From an uncultured Mesonia sp. (lineage in GTDB: Bacteria; Bacteroidota; Bacteroidia; Flavobacteriales; Flavobacteriaceae), in assembly GCA_947494545.1 (NCBI GenBank), contig CANLVH010000008.1, forward strand, positions 1 through 64,000: DNA of 64,000 bases. The letters run 5' to 3'. A model generated the notes under the pieces. The model searched no databases and was not told where the DNA came from. It was given only the letters and a program-made list of their open reading frames with translations. The position numbers were made by a program, and so were the translations under genes. Below are positions 34,741 through 43,159 of the stretch, piece after piece; position 1 is the stretch's first letter; each line of letters opens with the position of its first letter.

Positions 34741-34793
34741 AACTGCTTTAGGTTGAAATCTTTTAAAGAAATCAACTTAAAGCAGTTTTTTTA
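34741..34793 (+). terminator. Terminator of the endonuclease gene
   Basis: AACTGCTTTA (34741-34750) pairs with TAAAGCAGTT (34778-34787), extended inside by GTTGA/TCAAC, followed by seven T. Confidence 0.88.
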
Positions 34794-34798
34794 TGGTA

Positions 34799-35392
34799 TT
34801 AACACAGAGATTTATTTAATTCTTCGGTAATTTCTATTACTTCGCCGGCTTGCATATTTTCTATGTTAACTTCTCCTATACGTATGCGCACCAATCGTAA
34901 AGTGGGAAAACCTACGGCAGCTGTCATTTTTCTTACTTGTCTATATTTTCCTTCCGTTAAGGTAATAGAAATCCAACTGGTTGGTCCGTGGCGTTCGTCG
35001 CGAATTTTTTTTGCTCTTGGCGGTAAATCAGGAATTTTATCTAACATTCTTGCTTTGCAAGGTAAGGTAGTATAATTGCCGTTTTGTAAACTTATAGTTA
35101 CGCCGTTTTGTAAAGTTTTTACCGCTTCTTCTGTAATTATACCGTCTACTTGCGCGTAATACTCTTTTTCTATTTTTTTGCCGGTTATAGCCGCGCTAGT
35201 TTTGCCATCTGTGGTTAAAATTAATAATCCTTCTGAGGCTTCGTCTAAACGTCCTGCAGCCATTGTATTTATAGGAAAAGAATGTAAATCTCCCAGCATT
35301 TTCTTCTTTTTGGCTTTGGTTTGATTGGTAATAAACTGACTTAAATAACCATAAGGTTTAAATATTTTGAAATGCCGATGATTTGCTTGCAT
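34799..35392 (-). CDS. rRNA pseudouridine synthase, RluE/RsuA type
   Basis: It converts a uridine in ribosomal RNA to pseudouridine. The catalytic Asp is D50 in AAGRLDEASEGLLILTTDG. KEYYAQVDG and GKYRQVRKMTAAVG are also conserved. At 197 residues it lacks the N-terminal S4 domain of RluB and RsuA, which points to the RluE-like subgroup acting on 23S rRNA; the exact site is not certain. It converges with the endonuclease gene. Confidence 0.9.
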   Translation of the reverse strand: MQANHRHFKIFKPYGYLSQFITNQTKAKKKKMLGDLHSFPINTMAAGRLDEASEGLLILTTDGKTSAAITGKKIEKEYYAQVDGIITEEAVKTLQNGVTISLQNGNYTTLPCKARMLDKIPDLPPRAKKIRDERHGPTSWISITLTEGKYRQVRKMTAAVGFPTLRLVRIRIGEVNIENMQAGEVIEITEELNKSLC

Positions 35393-35417
35393 ACTGATAA
35401 GAGAATAATTGTTTTCA

Positions 35418-35425
35418 CAAAGCTA
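35418..35425 (-). promoter_or_regulatory. -7 box of the pseudouridine synthase gene
   Basis: CAAAGCTA on the plus strand reads TAGCTTTG on the minus strand, 25 bases before the ATG. TTG is 23 bases further upstream, at the edge of the accepted range. Confidence 0.45.
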
Positions 35426-35435
35426 TTGATTTCCA

Positions 35436-35463
35436 TAAAAAAAGGAGCCAAAAAATGGCTCCT
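35436..35463 (-). terminator. Terminator of the lamin-tail/PID-CTERM-like operon
   Basis: On the minus strand AGGAGCC pairs with GGCTCCT (35457-35463 with 35443-35449) and seven T follow at 35442-35436. Confidence 0.85.
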
Positions 35464-35491
35464 CCTCAACAATTAACTAGTTAATAAATCC

Positions 35492-35701
35492 CTATTCTTT
35501 AAGTTTCTTTACTCCAAAATAAGAGGCAACAGCGATTCCTAACCAAATTAATCCATTTATGGGGGCTGCCGGAACTTCATCGTCTACGCCTGTTTCAAAT
35601 CCCGGTAAATCTCCTAGACCACCTTGCGCATAACTTGTATTAGCCATAAAAAGGCAAAGTATTAGCGTCAAACTCAGTATATATATATGTTTCTTTTTCA
35701 T
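35492..35701 (-). CDS. Small secreted protein with PID-CTERM-like sorting tail
   Basis: A 69-residue precursor. The signal peptide covers 1-25 (ends TSYAQ). The mature part is only about 44 residues: GGLGDLPGF, an acidic stretch, then PAAPINGLIWLGIAVASYFGVKKLKE, which has the small-Pro-hydrophobic-basic order of PID-CTERM sorting tails in Bacteroidota, with PIN instead of PID. It sits 12 bases behind the large secreted protein and before their terminator, so the two are co-transcribed. Such tails are thought to be handled by an exosortase-like enzyme; none is in this window. Confidence 0.75.
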   Translation of the reverse strand: MKKKHIYILSLTLILCLFMANTSYAQGGLGDLPGFETGVDDEVPAAPINGLIWLGIAVASYFGVKKLKE

Positions 35702-35713
35702 AATTGCTAGATT

Positions 35714-38700
35714 TTATTTTTTAATAATTCGCTTGGTTATTACTTTATCTCCCGTATTTATAGTAAGGATGTAAACTCCACTTTGTAATTCACCATTCAA
35801 AGTAACTTCTAAGTTTTGGTTGTCAGTTCTTTTAGTGGTTGTCGTAATTTCTTGTCCTAAAAGATTATGAATACTTAAATCTATAGTGTTATTGTTAAAT
35901 TTTGGCAGTTCAATAAAGAATGTATTAGAAACAACCGGATTTGGATAAACACTAAAGTTAGATAGCTTTTCATCTTCTACTCCTAAAGCATCTTCTTGAA
36001 AAACAAGACTGAATCTATCTGTACTAAAACTTGCAGACTGGTCTTGGTCTATGCTAAATTCGTATGTAGTAAGACCATCATCAAGCGGTGTTAGCTCTTC
36101 CGTAAAGTTATCTTTTAAATAAGGTTTCACATCGCCAAAATTCTCTGCACTAAACAACATGGTGTAATTTTGAGCGCGGTAATTATTGGTAAAGAGTTGC
36201 ACTTCTTCCGCATCTTGTGGAAGGTTTCTTTTTTCTATCATCAAATATTCACCTTGCGTTTGAATGCCCATATTTTCGTTGATATTAAAGAGCTTTTCAG
36301 CATCTTTATTATCTATGTTAGCGTTGTAATTCTCATCAAATAATAAAGCAAACGCATCTGAGTAAAGTTGATTATTAGTATAATCTTCTGTGGTGTACAA
36401 GTGTGCTCGTAAAGCTACCTCTGCACTATTATTTGTTATCGCTGAAGATTCTGTGTCTTTAAACACGTCTGTAAAGACATCGCTATCTTTAAAAGATTCT
36501 TCAAATTTAATAGTTGCTGCACCTGCCGCACTGGTTTTTACTATGGCAGCTTGTTGGGTTTGTAGATATCGGTTAGCTTCAGAACTGTTACTTCCTTCTA
36601 TTTCATCAAACGTATCACCATTTAATAAATCTACGGCTACGTAACCTCCTTGTGTACCTATATTAGGATCCCAGATGTAATAATACTCTTCAGCTATATT
36701 GGTAGACGCATCAATAACTTGCGTCATGTTTACCGTTGCGTGGTACGGGTTACCAAAGAATATAAAATCTCCCGCGGCTAAACCGGAAAAATTAAATACT
36801 TGCTCTCCTTGCGCTAATTCTCCAGTGGTGCGTAATTTGGTGGCAGTAGGAGTAGTTTCATTATCGGTTACATTTACACTACGGTCACCGCGTACAAATA
36901 ATCTAAAAGGTTCTCCGGCATCTAAAGTATTTGTTAATGTGTTGTCTACTGCATACCAGCCTTGTGTGTTATTATTTAATTTAAATAAAGACGGGTTACC
37001 GCTTGGAGTAGCGTCAAAGCCGTTATTTCCTGCCATAGAACCGGTAATATGCGTACCATAACCCGGATTTGGGTTTTGGTTGTCTGCAGGAAAATTAGTA
37101 CCGGTATTGTGTACGCCTTCTTGCCAGTTTTCATTAATGCTGGTAGTAGTTGTAACCGAACTGGAAATAAATCTAAAAGCACGATTGGCCGGAATAAATC
37201 TTTCTGCGGTTACTTCGCCAGTAATGGTTCCGGTTCCAATTTCAGCTACTTGCGCAGAGCGATAAGTAGGTTGTCCTAGTTGAGTAAATTCATAGCTTAA
37301 TAAGGTTAAATTATCATTAGTTTGTAAATCACCATTGTCTAATTTTAATGTTCCGTTTATGGAAACAGGTGCGTTTAAAACGGTTCCCGGTTGACTATTA
37401 ACGGTCAGGTCTTTAACTTCAAAAGCATTACCGTTAATAAATTGTTGGCCAGTTCCAGACATATTTAATTTAGCCTCGTCTGCAATAAAAGTTCCGTTGT
37501 TATTTAAATCTCCGGTCATATTTACCTGGTGTGTATTCAAATCTAAAGTAGCTCCGCTATTAATTTGAACATCATTAATATTTACAAAACCAGTTAAAAC
37601 TGCCGTACCGTTTTTAACTAAAATAGCATCGGTGTTGTTGGAGTTGCCTTCCGGTGGGTTTGGTGTCCAAGTACCATTGTCGTAAACATAAGTGGGAAAC
37701 GCAGTTTTACCGGTTAATTGAATGTTGTCAAAGCCGGAATAACCAGAGTTACCATCATTTCTCACGCTTATAGTAAGTTTGACTTGTTGTACCTCGGTAG
37801 AAATTGGAATGGTAATAGTGCCTTCTGCATCCTGAGGATCGTTACCACCATCTACTATAAATACTTCCGGTTGGTCTACACCATCCAAAGTCAGCACATA
37901 TTTTGCATCGTCAGTACTTGCATTATAACCAACAATTTGGTAATCAAAACTTAATTCTACATCAGTATATTCAGAAATATTTAAAGTTGCGAATTCAATA
38001 TCTACAAATACGTTATCCGGGTCTGTCCCATCTGGACTAAATAAATCACGTTCCCCAAAAATTTGCCCACTAAAATTTGCGGAATTCAAAGCAGGAATAG
38101 TGTCAGGACTAACTACAGTAAAATAATCTGTACCATCATTAGATATAAATTGAGCAATACTTGTGCTGAAATTCCAATTAGGCGTGGTGCCATCAAAATC
38201 TTGTACAGCTATTAAAAGATTTGCGGCTTCATTAGAAAGAACAGTATAGGTGTAGTTGCTACTGGTAACATCGTCTAAATTATTATCTACCGCATAAATA
38301 GAATAATTTACTTCTGCCAGTTCAGCTTGAGCTGGAATATCTGCTGTGTAAATGTTAGGATTACCACCAGATTGATTCATGTTTACATCTATAATAGAAC
38401 CTGTATCAACTGTGTAACTTAATTGTGCTGAAATTGGCGCATTTGGAGAGGTGATTTCGGCAGTAACGGTAACCGTTTCTCCTGTGTTAACTTCTCCAGC
38501 TATTGGAGTTTGCTGTACATTGCTTATTACGGGACCAGTGGATGCTAATACCGGTGCTATTCCAAAACCGTCTAAACCATTAGCTCCAGCCGGATCGGTA
38601 CTTATGGTCGTAAAACGTGTACTCGGATCTGTAAATCCGGATGTTGTACCGGAGTTAAATTGGTTTTCTATTAAAGCTATATTCTGGTCTTTCGTAGATA

Positions 38701-39154
38701 CTCCATTTCCACTCCAGCTATTACCCGGATCATTTCCGGGATCTCCGAAAACATCTGTTGTACTGCCATTATATACAATTGCAAGAGCATCATCTCCATT
38801 AAAAGTAAAATTGTAGTCTATATATAAAATGCTGTTTAAACCTTCCGCATTTAAATAAGCACCAATCTCCGTTGTTCCCACAACCATAACTTCTCCCGGA
38901 GCTAAAGTGCCAGAGGATACAGTTACTTTATCAGTTAAAGAACCACCATTCTGTCCTTGTTGGATAATTAAATTATTGGTTGCAAAATCTAATGTAGAAG
39001 AAGTATTATTTACAATTTCGACTCCTTTTGGTGTGGTACCGGAATTGGTTTCTACATATTGACTAAAAATTTGTGCTTGTGTGGTTGTCCCCAAAGCCAA
39101 AAGCGCAATGAGAAACATACATTTTCGTAATAAATTGGGTAATAAATGTTTCAT
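35714..39154 (-). CDS. Large secreted protein with lamin-tail domain and type IX sorting tail
   Basis: A 1146-residue cell-surface or extracellular protein. Signal peptide 1-27 (ends TTQAQ). Lamin-tail domain at about 28-190, with VEIVNNTSSTLDF. A beta-sandwich near 205-310, a jelly-roll-like region near 315-485 (FDGTTPNWNF, FDNIQLTGKT), and a repetitive beta-helix-like region near 500-640 (SGATLDLNTHQ, NNNGTFIADEA). The last 85 residues are a type IX tail (FSVYPNPV, SGVYILTINTGDKVITKRIIKK). No enzymatic motif is visible; a surface or matrix role is inferred. Confidence 0.88.
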   Translation of the reverse strand: MKHLLPNLLRKCMFLIALLALGTTTQAQIFSQYVETNSGTTPKGVEIVNNTSSTLDFATNNLIIQQGQNGGSLTDKVTVSSGTLAPGEVMVVGTTEIGAYLNAEGLNSILYIDYNFTFNGDDALAIVYNGSTTDVFGDPGNDPGNSWSGNGVSTKDQNIALIENQFNSGTTSGFTDPSTRFTTISTDPAGANGLDGFGIAPVLASTGPVISNVQQTPIAGEVNTGETVTVTAEITSPNAPISAQLSYTVDTGSIIDVNMNQSGGNPNIYTADIPAQAELAEVNYSIYAVDNNLDDVTSSNYTYTVLSNEAANLLIAVQDFDGTTPNWNFSTSIAQFISNDGTDYFTVVSPDTIPALNSANFSGQIFGERDLFSPDGTDPDNVFVDIEFATLNISEYTDVELSFDYQIVGYNASTDDAKYVLTLDGVDQPEVFIVDGGNDPQDAEGTITIPISTEVQQVKLTISVRNDGNSGYSGFDNIQLTGKTAFPTYVYDNGTWTPNPPEGNSNNTDAILVKNGTAVLTGFVNINDVQINSGATLDLNTHQVNMTGDLNNNGTFIADEAKLNMSGTGQQFINGNAFEVKDLTVNSQPGTVLNAPVSINGTLKLDNGDLQTNDNLTLLSYEFTQLGQPTYRSAQVAEIGTGTITGEVTAERFIPANRAFRFISSSVTTTTSINENWQEGVHNTGTNFPADNQNPNPGYGTHITGSMAGNNGFDATPSGNPSLFKLNNNTQGWYAVDNTLTNTLDAGEPFRLFVRGDRSVNVTDNETTPTATKLRTTGELAQGEQVFNFSGLAAGDFIFFGNPYHATVNMTQVIDASTNIAEEYYYIWDPNIGTQGGYVAVDLLNGDTFDEIEGSNSSEANRYLQTQQAAIVKTSAAGAATIKFEESFKDSDVFTDVFKDTESSAITNNSAEVALRAHLYTTEDYTNNQLYSDAFALLFDENYNANIDNKDAEKLFNINENMGIQTQGEYLMIEKRNLPQDAEEVQLFTNNYRAQNYTMLFSAENFGDVKPYLKDNFTEELTPLDDGLTTYEFSIDQDQSASFSTDRFSLVFQEDALGVEDEKLSNFSVYPNPVVSNTFFIELPKFNNNTIDLSIHNLLGQEITTTTKRTDNQNLEVTLNGELQSGVYILTINTGDKVITKRIIKK

Positions 39155-39657
39155 GATTAAATAGTTAAATGTTGAAAGATAAAGGTAGGAGTAAGTTCGT
39201 TTACCCTGTCTTAAATAAAATTATGTTTGCGTTAAAAGTTGCTTATATAGAAAAGCGCATATTCTTTTTATCGGATAAAAACAACATTTAATCGACTTTT
39301 AAACAATCAGCAATAACAAAAAATTAAGTTTTAATAGAGTTTTAAGTTATTTTTTAGGAATTTTTAAGTTTATTAATATCCTTTTTGAATGTTAATCAGA
39401 GTAATTATTAAAAAAATCTGTAGGAGTGTATATTTTGCTTTATGGAATTATATTATGTAGAGCTTTTAAAAATATAGAAGGCACGAGGAGATGCAGGCCA
39501 AGTCAAGATACTCATAGCTTGTATGAGAAATCAGAAATAGAATCAAATCATTCTGATTTATGATTAGAAATTAAAAAGGTCAGGAAAACCAAGTTTATTG
39601 GTAGAACCTAACCTTTTTACGTAGTAATTGGTAAATTATCTTTAAAATTGTTGCTTA
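39155..39657. other. Intergenic region with three successive hairpins
   Basis: No gene was found in these 503 bases. The part next to 39154 should carry the promoter of the large secreted protein, but no good TAnnTTTG match was seen. Further on lie hairpins CTCATA/TATGAG (39511-39527), AAATCAGAA/TTCTGATTT (39528-39559) and the terminator at 39573-39618. Confidence 0.5.
39573..39618 (-). terminator. Terminator behind the GEVED protein gene
   Basis: AAAAAGGT (39573-39580) pairs with ACCTTTTT (39611-39618), with an inner ACCAA/TTGGT stem. It can act on both strands. Confidence 0.7.
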
Positions 39658-40464
39658 TTATTGTTTTACAATTTTAAAACTATGCTGTCCTTTTTCTGCA
39701 ATCACTTCAATAATATAGGTGCCGGTGGTTAAATGCGATAAATCTAGTTGTAGCTGAGGCCCAACTTTATTTTTAACAAGAACCTCTTGACCTAACAAGT
39801 TGTACACTTTTATAGCTTGTAGATTTGTTTTGTAATTAATGTTTAAAACATCTTTTGTGGGTATAGGAAATACGCTTAAAGCGGAAGCGTCAAATCTGTT
39901 TGTGCTTAAATTATCAATATTTAAGGTGAAATCTAATCCTTGTCCGTATCCCGGAAAAACGCCATAACCCGCAATATTCATCGCGATGGCACAAGGGTTT
40001 ACTTCTGCTACAGATTCACTATCTGTATATGTTTTGGTAATACGAATACGCGTGTCACCGGGCAAAGCGTCTGCCGGAACAGTTATGTCTGCACTTACGG
40101 TAACGCCATCGTCTCCGGTAGAATTGGTAAGCGTTCCTATTTCGTAAATTTCGTTGGCATCGTCTAAAATGTCATTTTGGTTCCAGTCAATAAAAGCAAC
40201 AATATTGTTATCGAAATCTCCTGCGGTGTTTCCGCCCACGGTTAACGTATAGGTTTCACCAATGCTAAGCATTGCAGTAACCGAAGTTTTATCTATTAAA
40301 ACGGTAGTAGCATCTGTATTGCTAATGTTGGTTTCCGCAAAGCTAACAGATGTAATTTCCTCTACGGTAACGCCATCTGCATCTATGTTACAATAAGGAT
40401 TTGGGAAATTTTGTGCGTGCAATCCAAAACTAATTAGGGCAAGCAAAAAAGTAATTTTTTTCAT
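39658..40464 (-). CDS. Secreted GEVED-domain protein with type IX sorting tail
   Basis: A 268-residue secreted protein. The start at 40464 (MKKITFLLALISFGLHAQ) gives a clean signal peptide; an ATG nine bases upstream is also open. The GEVED domain spans about residues 55-185 (FIDWNQNDILDDANEIYEIG, DTRIRITKTY). The last 75 residues are a type IX tail (ALSVFPIPTKDVLNINY, GTYIIEVIAEKGQHSFKIVKQ). GEVED domains occur in secreted adhesins and peptidases of Bacteroidota; no catalytic domain is present here. Confidence 0.85.
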   Translation of the reverse strand: MKKITFLLALISFGLHAQNFPNPYCNIDADGVTVEEITSVSFAETNISNTDATTVLIDKTSVTAMLSIGETYTLTVGGNTAGDFDNNIVAFIDWNQNDILDDANEIYEIGTLTNSTGDDGVTVSADITVPADALPGDTRIRITKTYTDSESVAEVNPCAIAMNIAGYGVFPGYGQGLDFTLNIDNLSTNRFDASALSVFPIPTKDVLNINYKTNLQAIKVYNLLGQEVLVKNKVGPQLQLDLSHLTTGTYIIEVIAEKGQHSFKIVKQ

Positions 40465-40706
40465 AGTTCTCAAAAATTGATTAACCTACAAGATACGTAA
40501 AAACTCTTAAAGCTTCTAAGAAAACCATTCCTTATCGATTATGGTAATACTTTTGCGACTAAAATTATGGAAGTAGCTGTTTATTGAAGAATTAAAACGT
40601 TTTATTTATTATTGTGAATTTTGTAAAGCAAATTCGGTACCTCAAATAACTGTGAATTGCTGATGGTTTTTTAATGACGAATAAATACTGTTAAATAGAA
40701 TATTTA

Positions 40707-41522
40707 TTAATCATTAAGCCAACTGTAATATTTTGTGTTATTCCAGCCATAAATCGCAATGCTAACACCGGAGTTTTCTTCTATATTTTGAATGGAATAA
40801 TCACTCAAAACGTTTTCTAAATTTTCAAATTCACTTTCATCCGAATATAAAAAGAATCGTGACGGGTGGTCTACCCAATGCCCTTGGGTGCTCTCGGGAT
40901 AAGGTATTCTTCCTTCCCCTTCAAAAGTAAATTCCGTAAAGCTGGGATTTTCTTCTAAAATTGTTAGAAAATCTTCATAAATATAGGTGTTATTGGTGTT
41001 TGTTCCGCAAACATAGGCAAAGGAGTTTTCCGGAATTCTAAAGGTTTTATCGTGCAAAGAGATAGTAAAATTATTTTCGAGAAGTGAAACAGAAACTTTT
41101 TCTTCGTTAATTTCTAGCGCATATTTATCAATAATATTGGCATTTATAAAAGTAAGTTTACTGATGTTTTCCGGCAACTCAATATAAGAAATTGCGGGTC
41201 CCATTGCTGTTAAGCAAATTTCCGGTTCGGTAACTTCGTCAAACCGGATAATCATCTCATTTCCTATTATAAATTTAGAGGTAACTAAACCGTAATTAAC
41301 ACACGGATATATTTCTGTAGTGGCTAATCTTAGCTGTAACGAAGGCGGTTGCTGACTATCTAAATCAATATATTTTTCTGCCGGCATAAAATTTATGTCC
41401 GTTTCAATACCGTTTTCTGTTACATAGTCGGAGTAATCGACGCTATTCTCTAAATTACTATCATCAAAACTACAACTGGAAAAGATAAATCCGATTAAAA
41501 AGAAGATCAATACTTTTTTCAT
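40707..41522 (-). CDS. Lipoprotein, unknown function
   Basis: Not recognised. The protein has 271 residues, with signal peptide and lipobox IFSSCS (Cys near 17), so it is a membrane lipoprotein. The mature protein is acidic with a beta-rich pattern (ISYIELPENISKLTFINANII, NNFTISLHDKTFRIPENSF) and ends in YSWLND. No neighbours on the same strand within 230 bases. Two Cys (YPCVNYG and EICLTAMG) are in the mature part. Confidence 0.75.
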   Translation of the reverse strand: MKKVLIFFLIGFIFSSCSFDDSNLENSVDYSDYVTENGIETDINFMPAEKYIDLDSQQPPSLQLRLATTEIYPCVNYGLVTSKFIIGNEMIIRFDEVTEPEICLTAMGPAISYIELPENISKLTFINANIIDKYALEINEEKVSVSLLENNFTISLHDKTFRIPENSFAYVCGTNTNNTYIYEDFLTILEENPSFTEFTFEGEGRIPYPESTQGHWVDHPSRFFLYSDESEFENLENVLSDYSIQNIEENSGVSIAIYGWNNTKYYSWLND

Positions 41523-41560
41523 AACAAAAGTTTTAAAGACCAGTTGGGGTTACTTACCTT

Positions 41561-41568
41561 CAAATTTA
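41561..41568 (-). promoter_or_regulatory. -7 box of the lipoprotein gene
   Basis: CAAATTTA on the plus strand reads TAAATTTG on the minus strand, 38 bases before the ATG. Confidence 0.45.
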
Positions 41569-41630
41569 GCTAAAAAAAATTAAGTATCTGATTTTTAAAT
41601 GGTTTTAGTGATTTTTATTTCGCCTTTCAG

Positions 41631-41704
41631 CGCTTCCTAAAAACACAAAACCACATTTAAAAAAAAAAACGTGGTTTCTTGCTTGTTGTGACCTCGGCAG
41701 GATT
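41631..41704 (-). repeat. Duplicate of the tRNA-Arg 3' end plus its terminator
   Basis: This block matches 41817-41887 from CGCTTCCTAAAAACAC through the terminator hairpin and the last bases of the tRNA (GTGACCTCGGCAGGATT on the plus strand). The copies differ by a few bases and the length of an A-run. It looks like an old duplication or the trace of an integration event at the tRNA. Confidence 0.75.
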
Positions 41705-41816
41705 ATCTGTGATTTTCCTTTGAGCTCGCTATTGCAAATAAGAAACCCCGTCTCGCCTTATGGGCGATTCTGGTTTTGTGTTTTCAGTACGCTTTTAAAA
41801 AACTGTTGTTTTTTAA

Positions 41817-41887
41817 CGCTTCCTAAAAACACAAAACCACGTTTAAAAAAAACGTGGTTTCTTGCTTGCTGTGACCTCGGCAGGATT
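41817..41887 (-). terminator. Terminator and 3' end block of tRNA-Arg (repeat partner)
   Basis: On the minus strand AAACCACGTTT and AAACGTGGTTT form a hairpin followed by TTGTGTTTTT; this ends the tRNA-Arg transcript. The block is the partner of the copy at 41631-41704 and overlaps the last 16 bases of the tRNA. Confidence 0.7.
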
Positions 41888-41945
41888 CAAACCTGCAACC
41901 GCCTGAGCCGTAATCAGGTATTCTATTCAGTTGAACTACGAGGCC
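41872..41945 (-). tRNA. tRNA-Arg (anticodon ACG)
   Basis: Read on the minus strand: acceptor GGCCTCG with CGAGGTC, anticodon stem CCTGA/TCAGG with loop TTACGGC (anticodon ACG), and T arm with GGTTTGAATCC. Discriminator A; CCA is not encoded. It reads CGN codons after the first A is changed to inosine. Its 3' end is duplicated 183 bases further along. Confidence 0.95.
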
Positions 41946-41957
41946 TTTTTGCGGGTG

Positions 41958-41987
41958 CAAAGTTATGTTTATTTTACATTTCTACAA
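41958..41987 (-). promoter_or_regulatory. Promoter of tRNA-Arg
   Basis: On the minus strand TTTG (41987-41984) and TAACTTTG (41965-41958) are 18 bases apart. Transcription should start a few bases before the tRNA. Confidence 0.7.
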
Positions 41988-42211
41988 ATTTTTTGATAAT
42001 TATTATTAAGCCTATTATTTTTTAATTTCTTACAGAGCTGGCTTCTTGCTTTCTATTATTCCGTAAAGGAAAATTTTTTTAACTGAAGGAAGAAAAAGCC
42101 TTTCATAAGAATAAGTTGGAAATTGTAAATGCATACCTATATATATAATGCTGTTTTGTATTAAATCTGCCGCGTATGGTTTGGAGTAATCAAATATACG
42201 CTCAGATTATT

Positions 42212-42219
42212 TATATTTG
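42212..42219 (+). promoter_or_regulatory. -7 box of apt
   Basis: TATATTTG, 19 bases before the ATG of apt. Confidence 0.55.
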
Positions 42220-42238
42220 TTTTTAAAATAAAAATTTA

Positions 42239-42754
42239 ATGCTAGATTTAGAAAAATATATTCGCGTAGTGCCGGATTTTCCTAAAAAAGGAATTTCCTA
42301 TAAAGATATTTCGCCACTTTTAATGCATCCAGAGGCAGTAGAGTTTTGCGTAGATGAATTTATAAGAAACTTACCAACAACGCAAATAGACAAAGTAGTA
42401 GGTGTAGAGTCGCGCGGTTTCTTTTTTGCTATGCTTTTGGCACAAAAGCTAAAAGCAGGTTTTGTACCGGTAAGAAAAAAAGGTAAATTACCTTTTAAAG
42501 TATTGCAAGAAGCTTATGATTTGGAATATGGTAACGATTGGTTAGAAATTCACCAAGATGCTATTTTGCCAAACGATAACGTGCTTGTTCACGACGATGT
42601 TTTAGCTACCGGCGGCACGGCTCGTGCAGCTTGTAATTTGGTAAAAAGACTGGAAGGAGAGATTGTGCAATGCAATTTTTTATTGGAAATTAAAGCTTTA
42701 AAAGGTGTCGAGCAGATAAAGCAATATCCAACACAGGTTTTGCTTTCCTATTAG
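42239..42754 (+). CDS. apt: Adenine phosphoribosyltransferase
   Basis: It salvages adenine to AMP using phosphoribosyl pyrophosphate. The N-terminal RVVPDFPKKGISYKDISPLL and the PRPP-binding VLVHDDVLATGGTARAA are diagnostic, as is VGVESRGFFF. The length of 171 residues is normal. Its stop codon overlaps the stop of a small gene on the other strand. Confidence 0.96.
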   Translation: MLDLEKYIRVVPDFPKKGISYKDISPLLMHPEAVEFCVDEFIRNLPTTQIDKVVGVESRGFFFAMLLAQKLKAGFVPVRKKGKLPFKVLQEAYDLEYGNDWLEIHQDAILPNDNVLVHDDVLATGGTARAACNLVKRLEGEIVQCNFLLEIKALKGVEQIKQYPTQVLLSY

Positions 42755-42930
42755 TTTTGTAAAAGTTTTTGATTACCACCGGCGTGTTTGGTTACCCAAG
42801 CTTTCCAGCCAATAATAATTTTCTGCAGCTTAGTTGCTTCTCGCAAATCTAATCCCCGTTTGGTATAATTAGGTAATACCATTCTATTAACTTTTGCTAA
42901 AGTTCTAAAAAAACCTGTTTTAAGTCCCAT
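42751..42930 (-). CDS. Small basic conserved protein of 59 residues
   Basis: A short reading frame facing apt, easily missed. It starts MGLKTGFFRTLAKVNRMVLP, continues YTKRGLDLREATKLQKIIIGW and ends in QKLLQN. It is basic and probably helical, with a Trp-rich centre (GWKAWVTKHA). I recall similar proteins of about 50 residues throughout flavobacteria, often labelled SsrA-binding protein by mistake; that is from memory, and the function is unknown. The stop overlaps the apt stop by two bases. ATG is 42928-42930. Confidence 0.8.
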   Translation of the reverse strand: MGLKTGFFRTLAKVNRMVLPNYTKRGLDLREATKLQKIIIGWKAWVTKHAGGNQKLLQN

Positions 42931-43043
42931 AGTCTCGTTTTTAACTAAAAATACAATAATAGAGGCTAGTGTCTATGTAAAGGCCGGGTTTTTAAGAAAA
43001 TTATAGCAATTTACAGGCTGTTGCTAGCTGCGTAAAATTGCTT

Positions 43044-43097
43044 TACCTATTTATTATACGCTTTACGCGGAATTTTTTTGCGTGAAAAAAATAGGTA
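43044..43097 (+). other. Long hairpin upstream of the antiporter gene
   Basis: TACCTATTT (43044-43052) pairs with AAATAGGTA (43089-43097), with an inner ACGC/GCGT stem. It lies about 60 bases before the start codon and could be a structured mRNA leader. No known ion riboswitch consensus was recognised. Confidence 0.4.
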
Positions 43098-43159
43098 TCT
43101 ATCATTTCACTAAAAAGTGTATGCCAAATAATTATTTTATCTTAGCAGCAAAAAAATAG

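Larger units (their letters stand above)
41523..41871. other. Intergenic region with remains of a tRNA-Arg duplication
   Basis: These 349 bases hold the lipoprotein promoter (41561-41568), a 74-base copy (41631-41704) of the tail and terminator of the neighbouring tRNA-Arg, and a spacer that includes an inverted copy of AAAACACAAAACCA (41771-41784). No gene is seen. Confidence 0.65.
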
